Below, piece by piece: positions 11,358 through 24,477 of a stretch of 64,000 nucleotides of DNA. The notes under the pieces were generated by a model. The model saw only the letters and a list, made by a program, of their open reading frames with translations. It was not told the origin of the DNA and made no database searches. The DNA lies in assembly GCA_964020975.1 (NCBI GenBank), contig OZ026619.1, positions 6,869,222-6,933,221 on the forward strand. The letters are read 5' to 3'. This stretch comes from Hermodice carunculata (Eukaryota > Annelida > Polychaeta > Eunicida > Amphinomidae). A program made the position numbers and the translations under genes. Positions within the stretch are counted from its first letter, which is position 1; every line of letters starts with the position of its first letter.

Positions 11358-14300
11358 GTAATCTTAAGTAACGCTGGCATTGTGTTAGCTACAAAGGAGT
11401 GGGGGGAATAGTCAAAAAGACCAGCATGATACTTCCCAAAATATATAAAAATCCATACTTTCTTTCAAACTTCGTTAAATGCCTCATCTTTTTTTCTATA
11501 TACTTGCACCTGTATAGCCTTGCTTAAGACTACGGGTAAGGTGAAAAATATTAAAGTGGTAGTTTCTGATTAGATTTTAGTGAATTAAACTAGTTTCTAA
11601 ATCCATTTCGTTTGAATACCGCTTCAATAACAGGTATAAAGTTCCGGTGCCCTTTCCGGTACAATTTTCATTTGCAATTTCACCATAATCATCACAAAAA
11701 CGTCATTCAATCAATAGGATACAACTGTTAGCTGGCTTGACTGGGGCTAGCTTTTTCGGTACATTGTTCCCATACTCCAATTGCGACGCCACATTTCCTT
11801 GCTCAGTTTGCGTGTGTGACCAAATCACTGATTGTTAACAATGAAATTCCTACCACAAAAGCAGATCTGAATTTTGCTCCGCAGCAAAACCTGATTTTGT
11901 GAATAAGTGTTGGTTTTATGTAAGCAACACTGGAAAGAGGTTTTTCTTGTTATTAGGTGCAAAAAAACAAAAAAAAAACAGACCAGCCTTCGTCCGATGA
12001 TCATAACCCGCGCCTTCGGGTGAGCTAATGTAATTGTAACTCAGGTCTTTTGTCTGGTGGCTATGACTGACGACTCGGCTAGTTTTATTATTATATGACT
12101 TTAAAAGCGATACGTATATGTTTCCTGAAATTATACCACAATGGAGATTGATCTCTAAAAATTAAGAAAAACCCTAATAGATCGGATCTACTTTTTCCAA
12201 TATATATTCCAGTCACTTCACCTTCGATATGAAAGGAAATGTTTTAGTTTAACGAAAATTTATAAGTAAAGACAACACATATAATTATATTCTTTTAAGG
12301 TATTATAAAGGTATCAAATTTATTCATGATAAAATGATAAATGGGGATTTTTGTACGACCCATCAACGTTATTATCAAACTGTAAATTTGCCACGTTAAG
12401 TGAAAAAAGTAAGGTTTTAAAAGATTGAGCTGGAGCTGGTGCTGTTTATGAATGTATGATAATTATGCAGCTTGTACACTATGTATTAATGGTTGGGCCC
12501 CCGAGGAAGAACACCGATGTACTTATTGGGTGTCCCGAAAGCAAGATATTTGATCATCATTTTCCCCCCAGATATTGTTAATGGAGCATTCTGGTGCATT
12601 ATACAGCTACAGTATATGTAAGTACGTTCTGGTGAAATTACTTAGTTTAGCTTGTGAAAAGTTACAATAAATTGGGTTGACGTTGCACTTCCCCCCCCCC
12701 CCCCCCCCAGGAAGTAAATAGTTCGTGCTCAACCACATCAGCCACTGCGTGATGAACCCGTTCTTTAAAAAGTTAATCTGATTACAGTTTATTGATAAAC
12801 TTTGAATGTCACTTGCTGTCTAAGGGTACCTACTATTCGTTGCCATACCATGTTGCACATGAGTAAAAATTAAATGACATTTACGACAATGCGTCCGCTA
12901 TTTTGGCTTGTGCTTCTGGGGTGCCAGTACCTTTTAGGTAATGGCATAATCCGATGGACTTGTAGAAAAGCTACAGTAGATCAAGTATGTAAATCTTTCG
13001 AAAACAATTCGCACTAGCAAGGAAAGAAATTCAAATGGTTTCGGTAGCTTTGTCTGCAAATGTAGTGTAGGTCTGTCGGCCGTACCGTGATTGCACGCAT
13101 GCAAGTAATTTTCTGTCTGTTACATCCTTTATCGCTTCATAACATATTCTCTTTACTTTGACACATCTCCAGGTCAAAAAAGTTTTAAATGCAAATGACA
13201 GTTACATGAATTTCATGTAAACATATAAAACAACAATATCCCGGTATCAGTTTATGACATAGCTATCCCACAGCCATATTTTTCAGCAAGAGAGGCGTTT
13301 CACCCGGTGCAATAAATTTTGCCGAGTATTGTATACTTTTTGGGGGGGGGGGGGCATTAAGCCTATAAGCGCACTTGAAGACATACATTTCGTAATTATG
13401 AGCTGCTAGGGACTTCTCCTTTTTCTCCTCTGCTTTTCCTGTCACATTTCTTTTTCTTCTCTATTCATTTTGTATGGGGGGGGGGCGTTCCGGATGCTTC
13501 CTTCTCGATCTGCGCTAAACATTTAGGACTGCCAGGGCCCTTCCTAGTATTTTAATTGATTAACCCTATTTTAACATTTATAGGCGTGAATAAACCGATT
13601 TGTATTTTTAACGCGCAGCATTGGTTTAACATTTATGGGTGTAGTGCCTCCTATTCCTTAAATACTGGGTGACAATTTTAAAACTTAGCGGTAATAAAAT
13701 TGTTTTCATCTTCAAAATTGAGGCATACATACATGTTAACACAATATGGGTTGTTGTACTTTCTTTTACCGCAAGTGACAAATGCAAATTAGCGATAATC
13801 TTTTCATCTTTTGACGTTAGTTGTTTACAATAAGTTTTTCATTCTATGCTTATTTAAATCGAGAAACAAAGAGTCAATTGAATAAAATGTCCCTCTCAAT
13901 AACTATATTTTATGTGTTAGTGTCTAAATACCTTTAAACATCATCATTTGTTATGGTTGTTCTGTCTAGCATGTTTATTCCTACTACAACGAGGTTATTG
14001 TGAGTGAATTTAGTAAGATTTTAACAGTTTCTAGCAGATTTTAAACTGATATTTATCCAGATAAATGTTACTATAAGCAGTGAACGTCCACATTTCGATT
14101 CACATGGACGAAATGACTGATGGGGGTGTTGAGGCTACTGCCAACTGGGCGGGTCCAACTGTGAAGATACCTACATTTTTTATTGCCAAGTTTAATAGAA
14201 AATAATATTCATGTAGTGTTGGTTGCGTTACAATAAAATATCAGCCTGTGAAAAGCTATAGCAACAGTAAAATATAGAGTATATATTAATTACTAAGTAA

Positions 14301-15297
14301 CAATCGTGCATTTAACTATCAATTCACTCAACGCAATGGTTCAGGACAGAGCATTTGTCGCAATACCACTGCTAGTTTTGTGTAGTTGGAGGAATTCAAC
14401 TAAAGTTTTTTCATCAGAGACTTACTCAAATTAATTCCCCGTGCTAGTTCAGTGAAAAGAAAGAGAGATCATATGTATTTTAGTATAAATGCATGCTCTA
14501 TTTCCATGACAGATAAAAAAATCATCATTTTAAACAAAATTCTGTTTATTTTCCATAAATTTGATATCACAAAAATTAACAACGTTGTATTGTAATTTAA
14601 CTCTGGCCTTCGTTGAAGATCTTGCCCATTTCATCCCGGTACCCTTGGCATCTTTGTAAAGTAGGCTTTACTTTCGATATCTTTTCCGATTCCGATATAT
14701 GAAGATTAGAATATGACTTGGTGCCCTCCATTGTATGAATGTATGAATTCAATTATCAATTGAAGAACCCCTAAGAGAACAAGAACAAAGCAAAGTAAAT
14801 CCAATCGCATATTGCATGGAGGGTTGCCACTACAGCACGGCAAGCTCCGTATTATCTCCACGGCGCTCGGTCTGCCCCGGCACTACAAGATTGTACTTGT
14901 AGTCAGGATAATAAAGGTGCACCATTCTTGTGGACCAATGATCCAACTAGGTTGATCATCATGATTACTTTTGGCATTAGCAGTATGTGTTGCGCTGTAG
15001 TCTGTTACCATCGTGAACAAGTTAAACCAATAAGAAATCGAGTCACTTTTCAGCACCAAAGCAGTGATCATGCTGCCAGAGTGAAGCGGAGAGAACACGG
15101 ATTTTGATCTGTTTAACAGGCAGCATGTGTGGTGATAGATTGCAAATCTAGATGGTTTTAAGTTATCAAATTTTGCAATACATGGAGTGAAAAGACATTA
15201 GAACAATTTAGCTTCACAACTTAACAAAAAGCATAAAAAAGTCGCCGTGCGTGGCTGCACTGAATCAAGTATTGCTGTCCAAATTTCCTTTTCGCAG

Positions 15298-15412
15298 AGA
15301 CTCTGCAAAAAAGAATGGTTGCCGTCCCGGATGGAGAGCGAGTGCATTGTGGGAGAGGGACTTCGTTTCCGCTTTCCTGACAAGACGTGCAGTCCATTCC
15401 AGTACGTTCAGT
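15298..15412 (+). CDS. Exon, module 1 S-R-M-E-S-E-C segment
   Basis: A 115-bp exon, phase 0 to 1, with acceptor CCTTTTCGCAG and donor CAGT|GTGAGT. It encodes RLCKKEWLP then SRMESECIVGEGLRFRFPD and KTCSPFQYVQ, with three cysteines. The S-R-x-E-S-E-C...G-E-G-L-x-F-x-F pattern is the most diagnostic piece of the module. The 39719 exon carries a decayed counterpart (GSRSTTQVEYVPGRFCDVQF). The overlapping longer frames at 15247-15610 are the same exon read through its flanks or another frame. Confidence 0.8.
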
Positions 15413-17299
15413 GTGAGTTTGCTTTTGCGAGTGTTTTGTTACTTTATTAATTTAGAAAATTACTTCAAAGTGCAAGGACGAAAAGGCAGTAAATGGGACT
15501 GGCCAATTTCTTCTAAACATGATTTTCTGAAACAACTTTTTCTGCATTTGTACGTAAATGAATATCCGAAGTATAAAATATGTTTATTCTATCTTTTAAC
15601 TTTCACCTGACTTTAAGTCACAGTACAAGCATAACTGTTAACACCGAGTCTGTTGCTCTAGATCAGGGGGTGTTCATGGATAGGCAGTTGGATTTATATA
15701 TCCGCGCACCATGAAAAAGGAGATCATTTACCGATTTCTCATACGTTTACTTGCCAAAAAGGCTACGCCAGACTTTGAAATTTGCAATTAAAATACAAGC
15801 GCAATAGTGATGTTGTGTTTGCAGTATCATAAGTGATGGTGTGCACAGAGCGTTACTTTGATTCTACAAACGAGGAGAAAAGACTAACTGCCACAAGATG
15901 TTATTACCGGTTTCCACAAGTCTAATTACTCACACCTCTATGAGGTTTAGCATAGTAACTGCTCGATTCTATTCCTAGATATGTTAGCAAACTGGGATAT
16001 CTAACCCAGGTATGTAGGTAATACACAAACAGTCTGTGAATAATCGATCAATCGAAACGAATAGACAAACGCATTGGAAGGACCAACCAATTAAGTGCAA
16101 TCACCTGTCACGACTTGTCGAACCCGAACACCTCATTGGCTTAATACGTATGATGCAAGCAAAATGCCTACACATCAATAAGGACCTGCTAAATGAACTA
16201 TTTGTTGAATAAATGTGATGTAAAAATGAATTTGTCTGAATTTATGAACTAAAATAAGAGGTGCACGAAAAGATTTAAAGACTAAAGAACGTCAACTTGA
16301 GACGTTTTATATAACAATGACAATGCTTTTAGTCCTTGTTAAGAAAGGATTCAAATATCACATAAAATTATTTTCCTATCGTTAATGATACATTTTGACA
16401 TGAACTTGTAACCAATTTGAGTGAAGGACTAACTCAGAAAAAAAGAAAAATGAAATTTTAGAAAAGAGAAGAATGAGGGGTGTAATTGTGCAGTCCTTTC
16501 TTCATCCATGAATTTGCTCGTGCAGTGACGTGGCCATAACTAAATCCAATTGATTTGGGTACGAGAGTACTGTTTTTTTTTTACCTTGAGCACAATATAT
16601 CCTTACGGAAGACAACATTCCGATATAGCATCATCCATTAACAATCCTGATATTGTGATATACATTGCAACATATAAATCATTGTCAAATATAAGTTAGG
16701 AGCTCCCAGGGGGTATGAAGATTGTATTTACGCTTGGCTTCTCGCATGCTCAATTTTGTCCACGCTAAAAATGTACCCAACCAAGGTTCAAAATTGTAAT
16801 ACAAATATTAATAAGATAATGAGACGGGAATAAAAGCAAAGTAAAGGGATTTTGCTGTCCTTTCGGTCCAAACGCTAACTTTGAACGCTATGCTTTTAAA
16901 CTTTTGTTCATGGAATTTTATCATGTTGGTCTCACACGAAATATAAATGTTAGGCAGGGACTTTCATTGAGTATTTTGCTCTCTATTAGAGTCAAAAATA
17001 GGATTTCCGCTCAGAACGAGACATAAGCCACTTAAAAGGGCCATAATGGAAAAGATTAAATGATTACAAAATCGCAAAGGCGCCTCATGTACAACGATGC
17101 TTTCAATCTTTTGAAACAAAAACGAGTCTGATAGAACAGGCTTTTTATATGTATACAGTGAGGGTTGTTTAACTCGTATTATCACTAATTCCTGCTATCC
17201 TTAGTGTAGACCAATTTAACATAACCGGTGCATAAGTATGTCAACGGTATTACGATAAAGTGAGAGATTACTCTTCTCCTCACCTGTGCATATTTACAG

Positions 17300-17394
17300 A
17301 CAAGGAGCTTTTATGCTGGGCCAGCTGGAAAGAGTCTGGATATACCTTTATAGTAGCAGGAGTGAAAGATGCCAACCAACCGCAGTATGTCTTG
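17300..17394 (+). CDS. Exon, module 1 C-W-A-S-W segment
   Basis: A 95-bp exon, phase 1 to 0, with acceptor GCATATTTACAG and donor TTG|GTAGGT. It encodes KELLCWASWKESGYTFIVAG then VKDANQPQYVL. It joins in phase to 15412, giving Tyr. It matches the 46742 exon in phase and length (95 against 89 bp). The next exon (phase 0 to 1, expected to resemble 47838) was not found. A stretch ending CGAACGCCAGCAG|GTATGG at 17660 has the right end phase and a similar RYLVPDF motif but lacks a fitting acceptor. Confidence 0.72.
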
Positions 17395-20300
17395 GTAGGT
17401 TGTACTTTCTCTGTAGACTGTATGTTGTGCATTCACGGAATCATGAACAGCGGAATTGCACAGCCAACTCGGTCCCTTTTGCACTACTTGCAGAGTGCTA
17501 GAGAAACCCTCTGTGCGCAGATGCACGACTTTGTGTGACGGTGACGTCATACATAATCCTTTCATTGCTGAATGGTCAATTCTGATTTCTGCCTCATTAT
17601 CACCTTCCATATTCAAAGACACCAGATATTTAGTCCCTGACTTTCGAACGCCAGCAGGTATGGTGCGTTCAAATAGTGTACCACTTCCCTCATGTTTATA
17701 CACAGCAGATGTACTATTGCACGTCTCTGTAAGTACCAGTAGATACTGCAGTGTGTGGATAAATAGTTAGATATGATAGATTCTGTGAGTGCGTGAAACA
17801 AGAAAATTCAGCTGAATCTATGAAATCGAAGAATACCCCTTGCCATTTTCCTCACTTATGGATTATTTAGAAGCGAAAAGTTAGTGCAGCCGATTATTTG
17901 CTGTTGTCTACAAACTTTCCAGCACTCACAGTAACGTGAAAAATTTCAAGACATTAGAGTTCAATATCATCCAGATGATTTCCTGAGTGCTTTCTTCAAT
18001 AAACACAAACAACAACTTAAAGTGATGCTGAATGGTAAAATTCTCGAAAGAAGAAAACGAAAATAAACGCGTTATAATCACACATATAATTTAAGATCCT
18101 CTCACGGACATCAATCAATACAACGCAAACCATGGTATTTTTCTGAAAAAAATGCAAGACTCTGTGGTAATAAAATATAAAACAAGCTTTTTTCAGAAAT
18201 AAATGGTCGCATGGGTCAAGCAAAGGGTGTTAATCATACAAGCTGTCGTATGATGGTCGTGCCAAACTTTAAGTTTAATTATCTTTTTATCGGTTGTATG
18301 AAATAAAAACACTTTTGGAGCCAGAGTTTAGAGTGGTGCTGGAGTGTGCCGGAGGGCACATCTTAAAATATTTAGATAGCGTGATGGTGCAGGTGCCTGT
18401 TATTAAGTGCTAGAGATGACACTGACTACATTGTGTGATTTGAAACTATACAAATGTCATTATCTTTCAAAACACAACTACCATTCTAAATGATCGCCGA
18501 AAATTTTAAAAAGGGTCCATTCCTGGATTCTAATTTCTGGGTTATGTTACGGTTATTGGTCAGTGGCAATAAAATCGCCGTTTTCATGTTTCATTTTTTC
18601 TTTTTGGTAGTCGGTGGGCCTGTAAACCACAATAAAAAAAGGTATTACCGGTAGAACTAGATCGCTACCACCCCATGTCGCTGTCTTGATCGACCACTAG
18701 CGCCCATGTTGAGACTGAGCACGTACTTCTAGGCCGCAATGGCCAATGAGGACAGTTGTTCGCATATATTTTACAACCTTCCTCTATCACTGTATCGACT
18801 AGTACTGACTTCACGTTGTGCTCTATAATAAATTTCGGAACGTTTTATTCTAGCAAGGAAAGTTCAATGAACGTTAATACAACACCAGCCATGCTGTAAA
18901 CGAGACCCCAAAACCAGTTCATAATGAGAAATGCTCTAAATCTGTTATGTATCAAAAAGATTCTGAGGCCTTCGGGACTTTGGGCATGTCCAGGCATAAA
19001 TTGTAACGGGTAAGTGTATATTGCATATTGTCTGAAGTAAACATTACATAATTGTGTGTGAAGTAAAGGCTTACGGAGCGTGCGCAATGAGAGGAAAGGT
19101 GGGTGGCAGTCCTTCCCAGCTCAAATGATGTCGACTGAGGTCGACCTCAAAATATGTATCAAGCTGTAGGCCTATAGTATAAGGGGGGAATCATTTATAA
19201 CAAAGTTTACTTAGTGCTGTGTGTTTTACATATGTAGAGTCGAATGTAGATAAATTTTGTTGCAGTGCGCTTGTGACTGGTTTGTGTAATATGGTTTTTC
19301 GTTTCGTCTGGTGTCTTGACATAATGTTCGTGCAATTGCTCTGTGTGTGGTGTAATAATTAAACTTCCACTGCACATATTTCACATGCAGATCATCCGTT
19401 ATCACGCGGGACCACTTTTTAATACGTTAAAAGATGTTGTTTTTCTTTTCTTTTTTTTTTTTTTTTTTTTTTTTTTTTGTATTTTGCCTACGTTTCGCAT
19501 TGTAAGTAAAATTACGTGTATCTTCAAACTCTCTCTTTAAGGAAAGCTGCTCTCTAAAGAAAGTATTATGGAATAGATTTGCACCCTTGATAGAGGAGTG
19601 CATTTGAAAGGGGGATTTGTTTCCCAGTTTCAGCCATGCAAACTTGTATTTTGCATGTAGAGACTGCCGACAGACCCTCGACTGTATCGCCGCAGACACA
19701 AGTACATGGATCCGGACTATAGACGGGAGTTCCGGGCGCACCTATACTTTAGCGTCATCACGCCTATCAGCGCGGGTGGCCAGGCCAGCACCAGGGTTAT
19801 GACCTTAGAGCTCAGAATGAAAAGAAGTGGTAAGCGTAATGTATGACTTGTGCAGTTATGTTTTTGGCCTCTATTCAGCGGGGACCTCTCCATATTCCGA
19901 AGGTGTAATATTCAGAAGGTTCATTGCATCAAAGGTTCAGTGTTCCAAAAGTTCACTGAAGCACCGAGTAAGTCGTCCGCAGGTTCACAACTCCGAAGTA
20001 GGATGCAGTATGTTTAGTGTTGGATGGTATATCACATGGTATGGATCGCGTGGTATGATGAAGTCTAAAAAGATTGTGACGTGTATGGCTCAGTGAGGCA
20101 AACACGCTTAACAATCCCTTGGACCTTTGTTTCAGACCAGTGAATAAAAAAAATACCAGTTCTTAATGCCGTCAGCACACAAGTATAAAAATTTGCTTCA
20201 CAAAAAGAAGGAAAAAGAAAAGAAAAGAAAAGAAAAAAACAGCTACGATTTTTATACTTTTTTTATTTATTTATTTTTTTATTTTTATTTTTTCATTTTC

Positions 20301-20900
20301 TTTTTTTTTTATTTTGAAGTTTCCAGGACAATGCAATCTGGTCGTGTCGCACTAGTTTTAGTCTGAAGATAGGCTAATAAACGTACTGATATTTCAAGAA
20401 TCATTGGTTCGTGTTTCTACCGTATTGTTGTTCTCTAAACTATGTCTCAGTCATGTTGTGTCTTTTAGACAAATTGATATTAGGACTCATATCAATATTT
20501 GACTCAACAATTATTGATTACAAAAGGCAATTATAGCTTATTTATGTGATTGTTCCCATGACGAATTAATATTTAATGAACCTTTTTTTCACATGTTGAG
20601 ATTTTATAGTGGAGTTCTATTGGCCTGGAACCAAAAAATACCTTTATTGACCAAACCAGCATACTGTGTATACAGTTATCTGATGTTTGAAGTGAAAAGA
20701 AACAAAGCTTCAAAAAACACATGAACAGCAATTTTAAATATCAAAAGCACAATTACTCAAACATAACGCATTACAAGTAGAAGAAATCTTATCTTGCATA
20801 GGCTCTTCCTGAATGTATTTATACATCAGGGACTGTGTGACAAAAACGAAATCACAAACTTATTCATGTTTCAAGCGTCTGTTATCTTACGATTAAAATT
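17395..20900. other. Intron-like stretch without supported gene
   Basis: Overlapping open frames on both strands at 17.3-17.8 kb look compositional. A poly-T run (about 19449-19479) and T-rich runs at 20250-20315 are present. No splice-bounded exon that fits the gene on the + strand was found here. Confidence 0.5.
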
Positions 20901-21012
20901 CTCAATAGCACATATTAATCTAAATATTCCTAGGATCGGCTAAAATTGAAAGAAAAAAAACAATTTAATTTCAAATTAATATCACACTGATAAATACGAT
21001 GTTTAACTTATA

Positions 21013-21474
21013 ATGATATTAGTGACACGTCCACTTTGGGCACATACGGGTGATAATATTGTTCCTGTTCAGTCTAAATTTTTTCTAAATTGTACTCTTG
21101 GACGCTCACAAGCGATGCAATCAATATTATATATGCTCACGGGCCAGATTGGCCTATTGCTCAGTGACTTACACAGTATCTTTAAATTACAGTTTTCAAA
21201 ATGTGAAGTGTATATTGAACATGGGCATTATTTAATAGCTTATTCAATCTTCTGCATATACAAATTTTATAAGCTAGACGAGACGTTTAGAATGGCATGT
21301 CTTAAAGTGGTTATAAAACACAATTCGAATACAAAGAACACGTCGGCCCAGGAAAAAACTTTAGTCAGTAAACTCAAAATGGCGTATGAGCTACGCCAAC
21401 AATTTGTTACAACAAAGCCGATATCGCTAAATTTGGACATATCTCTAATTCATTTATGCGTTGCAGGGCGGTAA
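21013..21474 (+). CDS. Unrecognised 153-codon ORF
   Basis: The longest non-repetitive frame outside the LINEs. It starts MILVTRPLWAHTGDN, has a hydrophobic stretch near residues 38-55 and a basic Lys-rich tail (LVSKLKMAYELRQQF). I recognise no family. It has no obvious splice sites and sits in a long intron of the repeat-domain gene, so it may be a chance frame or a remnant of an unknown element. Confidence 0.2.
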   Translation: MILVTRPLWAHTGDNIVPVQSKFFLNCTLGRSQAMQSILYMLTGQIGLLLSDLHSIFKLQFSKCEVYIEHGHYLIAYSIFCIYKFYKLDETFRMACLKVVIKHNSNTKNTSAQEKTLVSKLKMAYELRQQFVTTKPISLNLDISLIHLCVAGR

Positions 21475-21683
21475 TCACTTGTAAGGTTACACTCGGCTTG
21501 GCACTGAGGAATGTAGTGTAGTGTAGTGTTTTTAAGTTGCTCTTACGTGTATTGTATTGTTTTTGTCTTCGTGTGTATTGTATTGACATATTGTATTTTA
21601 TCGTATTGTTTTGGTGTGTTGACAGACAAATTACCGTGTATCATGTGAATTGGTGTGGTCGTAATGAAGTAATCCATTCGGTT

Positions 21684-21799
21684 ATTTAGTGATATCGCTA
21701 AAATTAATGATTTAGGGATATCAGTAAATGAAACCATTCAGCAATATCGCCAAATGAATTGGCGATATCGCTAAATGATTTAGTGATATCGCCAAAATG
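21684..21799. repeat. Cluster of GATATC-centred palindromes
   Basis: Five imperfect units of the palindrome TTTAG(C/T)GATATCGCTAAA lie within about 115 bp (for example 21684-21704, 21711-21728 and three in 21740-21799), on both sides of short AATGATTT spacers. Each unit is near self-complementary around GATATC. Confidence 0.7.
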
Positions 21800-22361
21800 T
21801 CAAACGGCTTGCCATATAAAACGAAGTTTGACAATTAAATTATTTTCAAATTATGTTTTTTGTGTTTAGAAACTCCATTGCTAATGCTAAATCTTTTGAT
21901 TCTAATAACTTATTTTTTGCTGAGCAAAGTAAATTGAATGTACTTGATTATATTTATCGACTGAGTTATTTGCATTTTTGCTTGCTTCCTGTTAGAAACT
22001 TGCCTAAAATATTATGTCTTTCACCCACAAGCACATGAATTTTGGCTCGCAAAGCCCATCACTGCCTGTTCAACTGAGTGACGTTACAGTTTAGTTTATT
22101 CTTGGAGCATTTCGTAGTGAGTCTGCGGACACGTTTCATTGGTACTAAATGGTTAACGACTTTGTTCGGAGCAAATCTCTCGAGATTATATTTACCCAGC
22201 TTACTTCCGGGTCGAACGATTAAGTCCCCAATGTGAATATAAAACATGCCTACATCACCACAGCAGGATAGAAGCCTTGTGTGCGGATTTTGGGAGACAC
22301 ACAGTGTTTTCTAATCAACAATTTTTGTTTCATCAATGCTGACACTGGCATTTTACGCTTG

Positions 22362-22372
22362 AAAAAAAATAA

Positions 22373-22403
<31 letters not shown>

Positions 22404-22404
22404 T

Positions 22405-22503
<99 letters not shown>
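22362..22503. repeat. (GAAA)n/(GA)n microsatellite
   Basis: GAAA units grade into GA units with a few GGGA and GATA interruptions. The Ser/Leu-rich frames on the opposite strand are artefacts of the repeat. Confidence 0.9.
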
Positions 22504-23139
22504 AACTGAGAAAACGGATATAATTGGAAACAGTTATGCACAACAGTATACTTGTTTTCATAATAGGCACAGTGATGACAAACCACAGCGGCATTAGGGT
22601 TAATCAGTATATTTACGGAATAAAGCTGCTTTTCCATTTGCCCTCATAATTTGTCTGCGTAATACGTGACAAAACTTCACAGAGTTATTCAATGAGGACA
22701 ATTTCCTCTGTGCGCGAACATTAATGTCAAACGAAAAGCCAAAACTAGGATGCGACGAGGTGACCCATCGCTTTGGGATCCTTTTCTGACACTCACGCAC
22801 AATTTACAGACGCGGAAATGACGTAATGGAACGGGGCGCTTCTATGTCACCTTGCTACAAATCTTTAGTAAGACAAGGCACACTGTAGTTGTCACACGGA
22901 TGTTTAAAATCAATGTTTTTGCAATGTATGAAAATGCATTGCGGGAATGTTGGCTCACATGCACACGAACAAATGAAAATGCAACGTACGACCAGAACAA
23001 GCATGATTCGCTTGCAAGAAAATCAGTGGGTATACCGAGAAAACTTCTAAAGACTATCTATTCAGTATTTATTAAACTTCTGTAACGTTAATTTTTATAG
23101 AACTGTTAAAAAGAGACATAAAATTGAGCAGTGTCACAA

Positions 23140-23610
23140 ACCTATAAATTGAAATTGGAATGGTACCGCACCTGTATCTGTAATAGTTTTGAAATATTCA
23201 AGATTTAAAATTTTGTGTATTTGCCCAATTCACATAAATCAAACTGGTGCTACTTTGACAAATATCTCATTTGATGCAGCTATCTTCGAAACCTATTACT
23301 TGAAGTTAGAATGATATCTCTATGTATGTTATTTTTGAATAACTGATTACTGGATGTGCCTGTCGCATAAAAAAAAACCTATGAAATTGTAAGGTTAGAA
23401 TGGTACCTCTACCGTCAATGGTTTTAATGATATTCAGCAGTCAATTTTTTCAAGTGTCCCTAATTTGTATAAATTAAGAATTCTACAACTGGTTTACTGG
23501 TTACCCCTGTAGCTCAAACCTATGAGTCGAAGTTGGAATGGTACCTCTGCGTGAATAATTTTGAAGATGTTAAACAATTATAATTCCCAATGGCCCTCAC
23601 TAATTTTCAA
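23140..23610. repeat. Satellite-like tandem repeat, same family as 55.6-56.1 kb
   Basis: About three and a half diverged units begin at 23151, 23301, 23391 and 23531 with GAA(G/A)TTGGAATGGTACCTC, then a TTTTGAA(G)ATATTCAAGATTTAAAATTT block and a CCC(T)AATTT(G/C)(C/T)ATAA block. Spacing is 150, 90 and 140 bp, so one unit is partial. A (GA)n(GAAA)n(GAAT)n tract follows about 80 bp downstream. Confidence 0.75.
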
Positions 23611-23689
23611 CATATTGACTATTCTAGATCAGAGGGCAAATCCCTATAGTTGGTCTATGGCCATGTAACTGTTCGGATTTTTAGCTGTA

Positions 23690-23691
<2 letters not shown>

Positions 23692-23736
<45 letters not shown>

Positions 23737-23835
23737 AAGAAAGAAAGAATGAATGAATGAATGAATGAATGAATGAATGAATGAATGAATGAATGAATGA
23801 ATGAATGAATGAATGAATGAATGAATGAATGAATG
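23692..23835. repeat. (GA)n(GAAA)n(GAAT)n compound microsatellite
   Basis: A GA run, a few GAAA units, then about 22 GAAT units. The opposite-strand frame with repeated SFIH is a repeat artefact. It sits just downstream of the satellite units, the same order as at 55.6-56.3 kb. Confidence 0.95.
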
Positions 23836-24357
23836 CATTAAGGGTGGGATGGAACGTGTCACAGCAAGACGGTAATGCATAAGTGTAGCGAGTGAATTCT
23901 AAATGCTACAGCGCTCCAGTCCACACTTGACACCAATTCAAGCGTTGTCATCATGTCGGGGAACCCGAGTTATTTGTTCTAGGGCTTCAAAATGAGGTTG
24001 CATCGCTAAAACCCACACATTATTATCGGTATCTTAAAAGTAATCGGAGGTGGTGATACATTGATTTCGAAGTGAACAGATTGAAAGTAGAACAATTTCG
24101 TCTAACAGTATGTCACCTAGAGTCTTTCAAGAAAAATAGGATCGTTCCCGTGCTCCTCAGGTTATAACATTGCACACAATTGAGCTTTTGCAAAAACGTA
24201 ATAACACGCTTTGTCTTTTTACGCTTATACTCGTATTTGATTTGGTATGACTGGTGCAATATATTCACAATTGTTTTGCTTCCCATCTTCTTGCCCCAAT
24301 ACAAAAATAATTTATGCAGAAACCGAATTTAACATCAAGAACGATTTTATCTCGTAG

Positions 24358-24477
24358 AACCTGGAATGTGCTTCGACGAAAGCGACCGATGTGTGCGCTA
24401 CGCCCTCGAAGGGAAGTGTACTAACAGTGCATTACACGAATATGCAAATTACTGTAAACGTTCATGTGGACATTGTG
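24358..24477 (+). CDS. ShKT-domain exon
   Basis: A 120-bp symmetric phase 1-1 exon, acceptor ATCTCGTAG, donor TGTG|GTGAGT. It encodes one complete ShKT (SXC) domain with six cysteines: CFDESDRC, then eight residues to GKC, eleven to YC, then KRSCGHC. The Asp after the first Cys and the C-x3-C-x2-C ending are the standard ShKT pattern, a small disulfide fold found in toxins, metalloprotease tails and extracellular matrix proteins. The phase-1 end joins in frame to 25661, giving Gly. The preceding exon is not located. Confidence 0.87.

Noticed and set aside
17311-17703. 130-codon ORF on the - strand and overlapping + frames
   Set aside because: Several frames are open here by composition; no splice sites or motifs support the - strand frame, and a + exon at 17300-17394 explains part of it.
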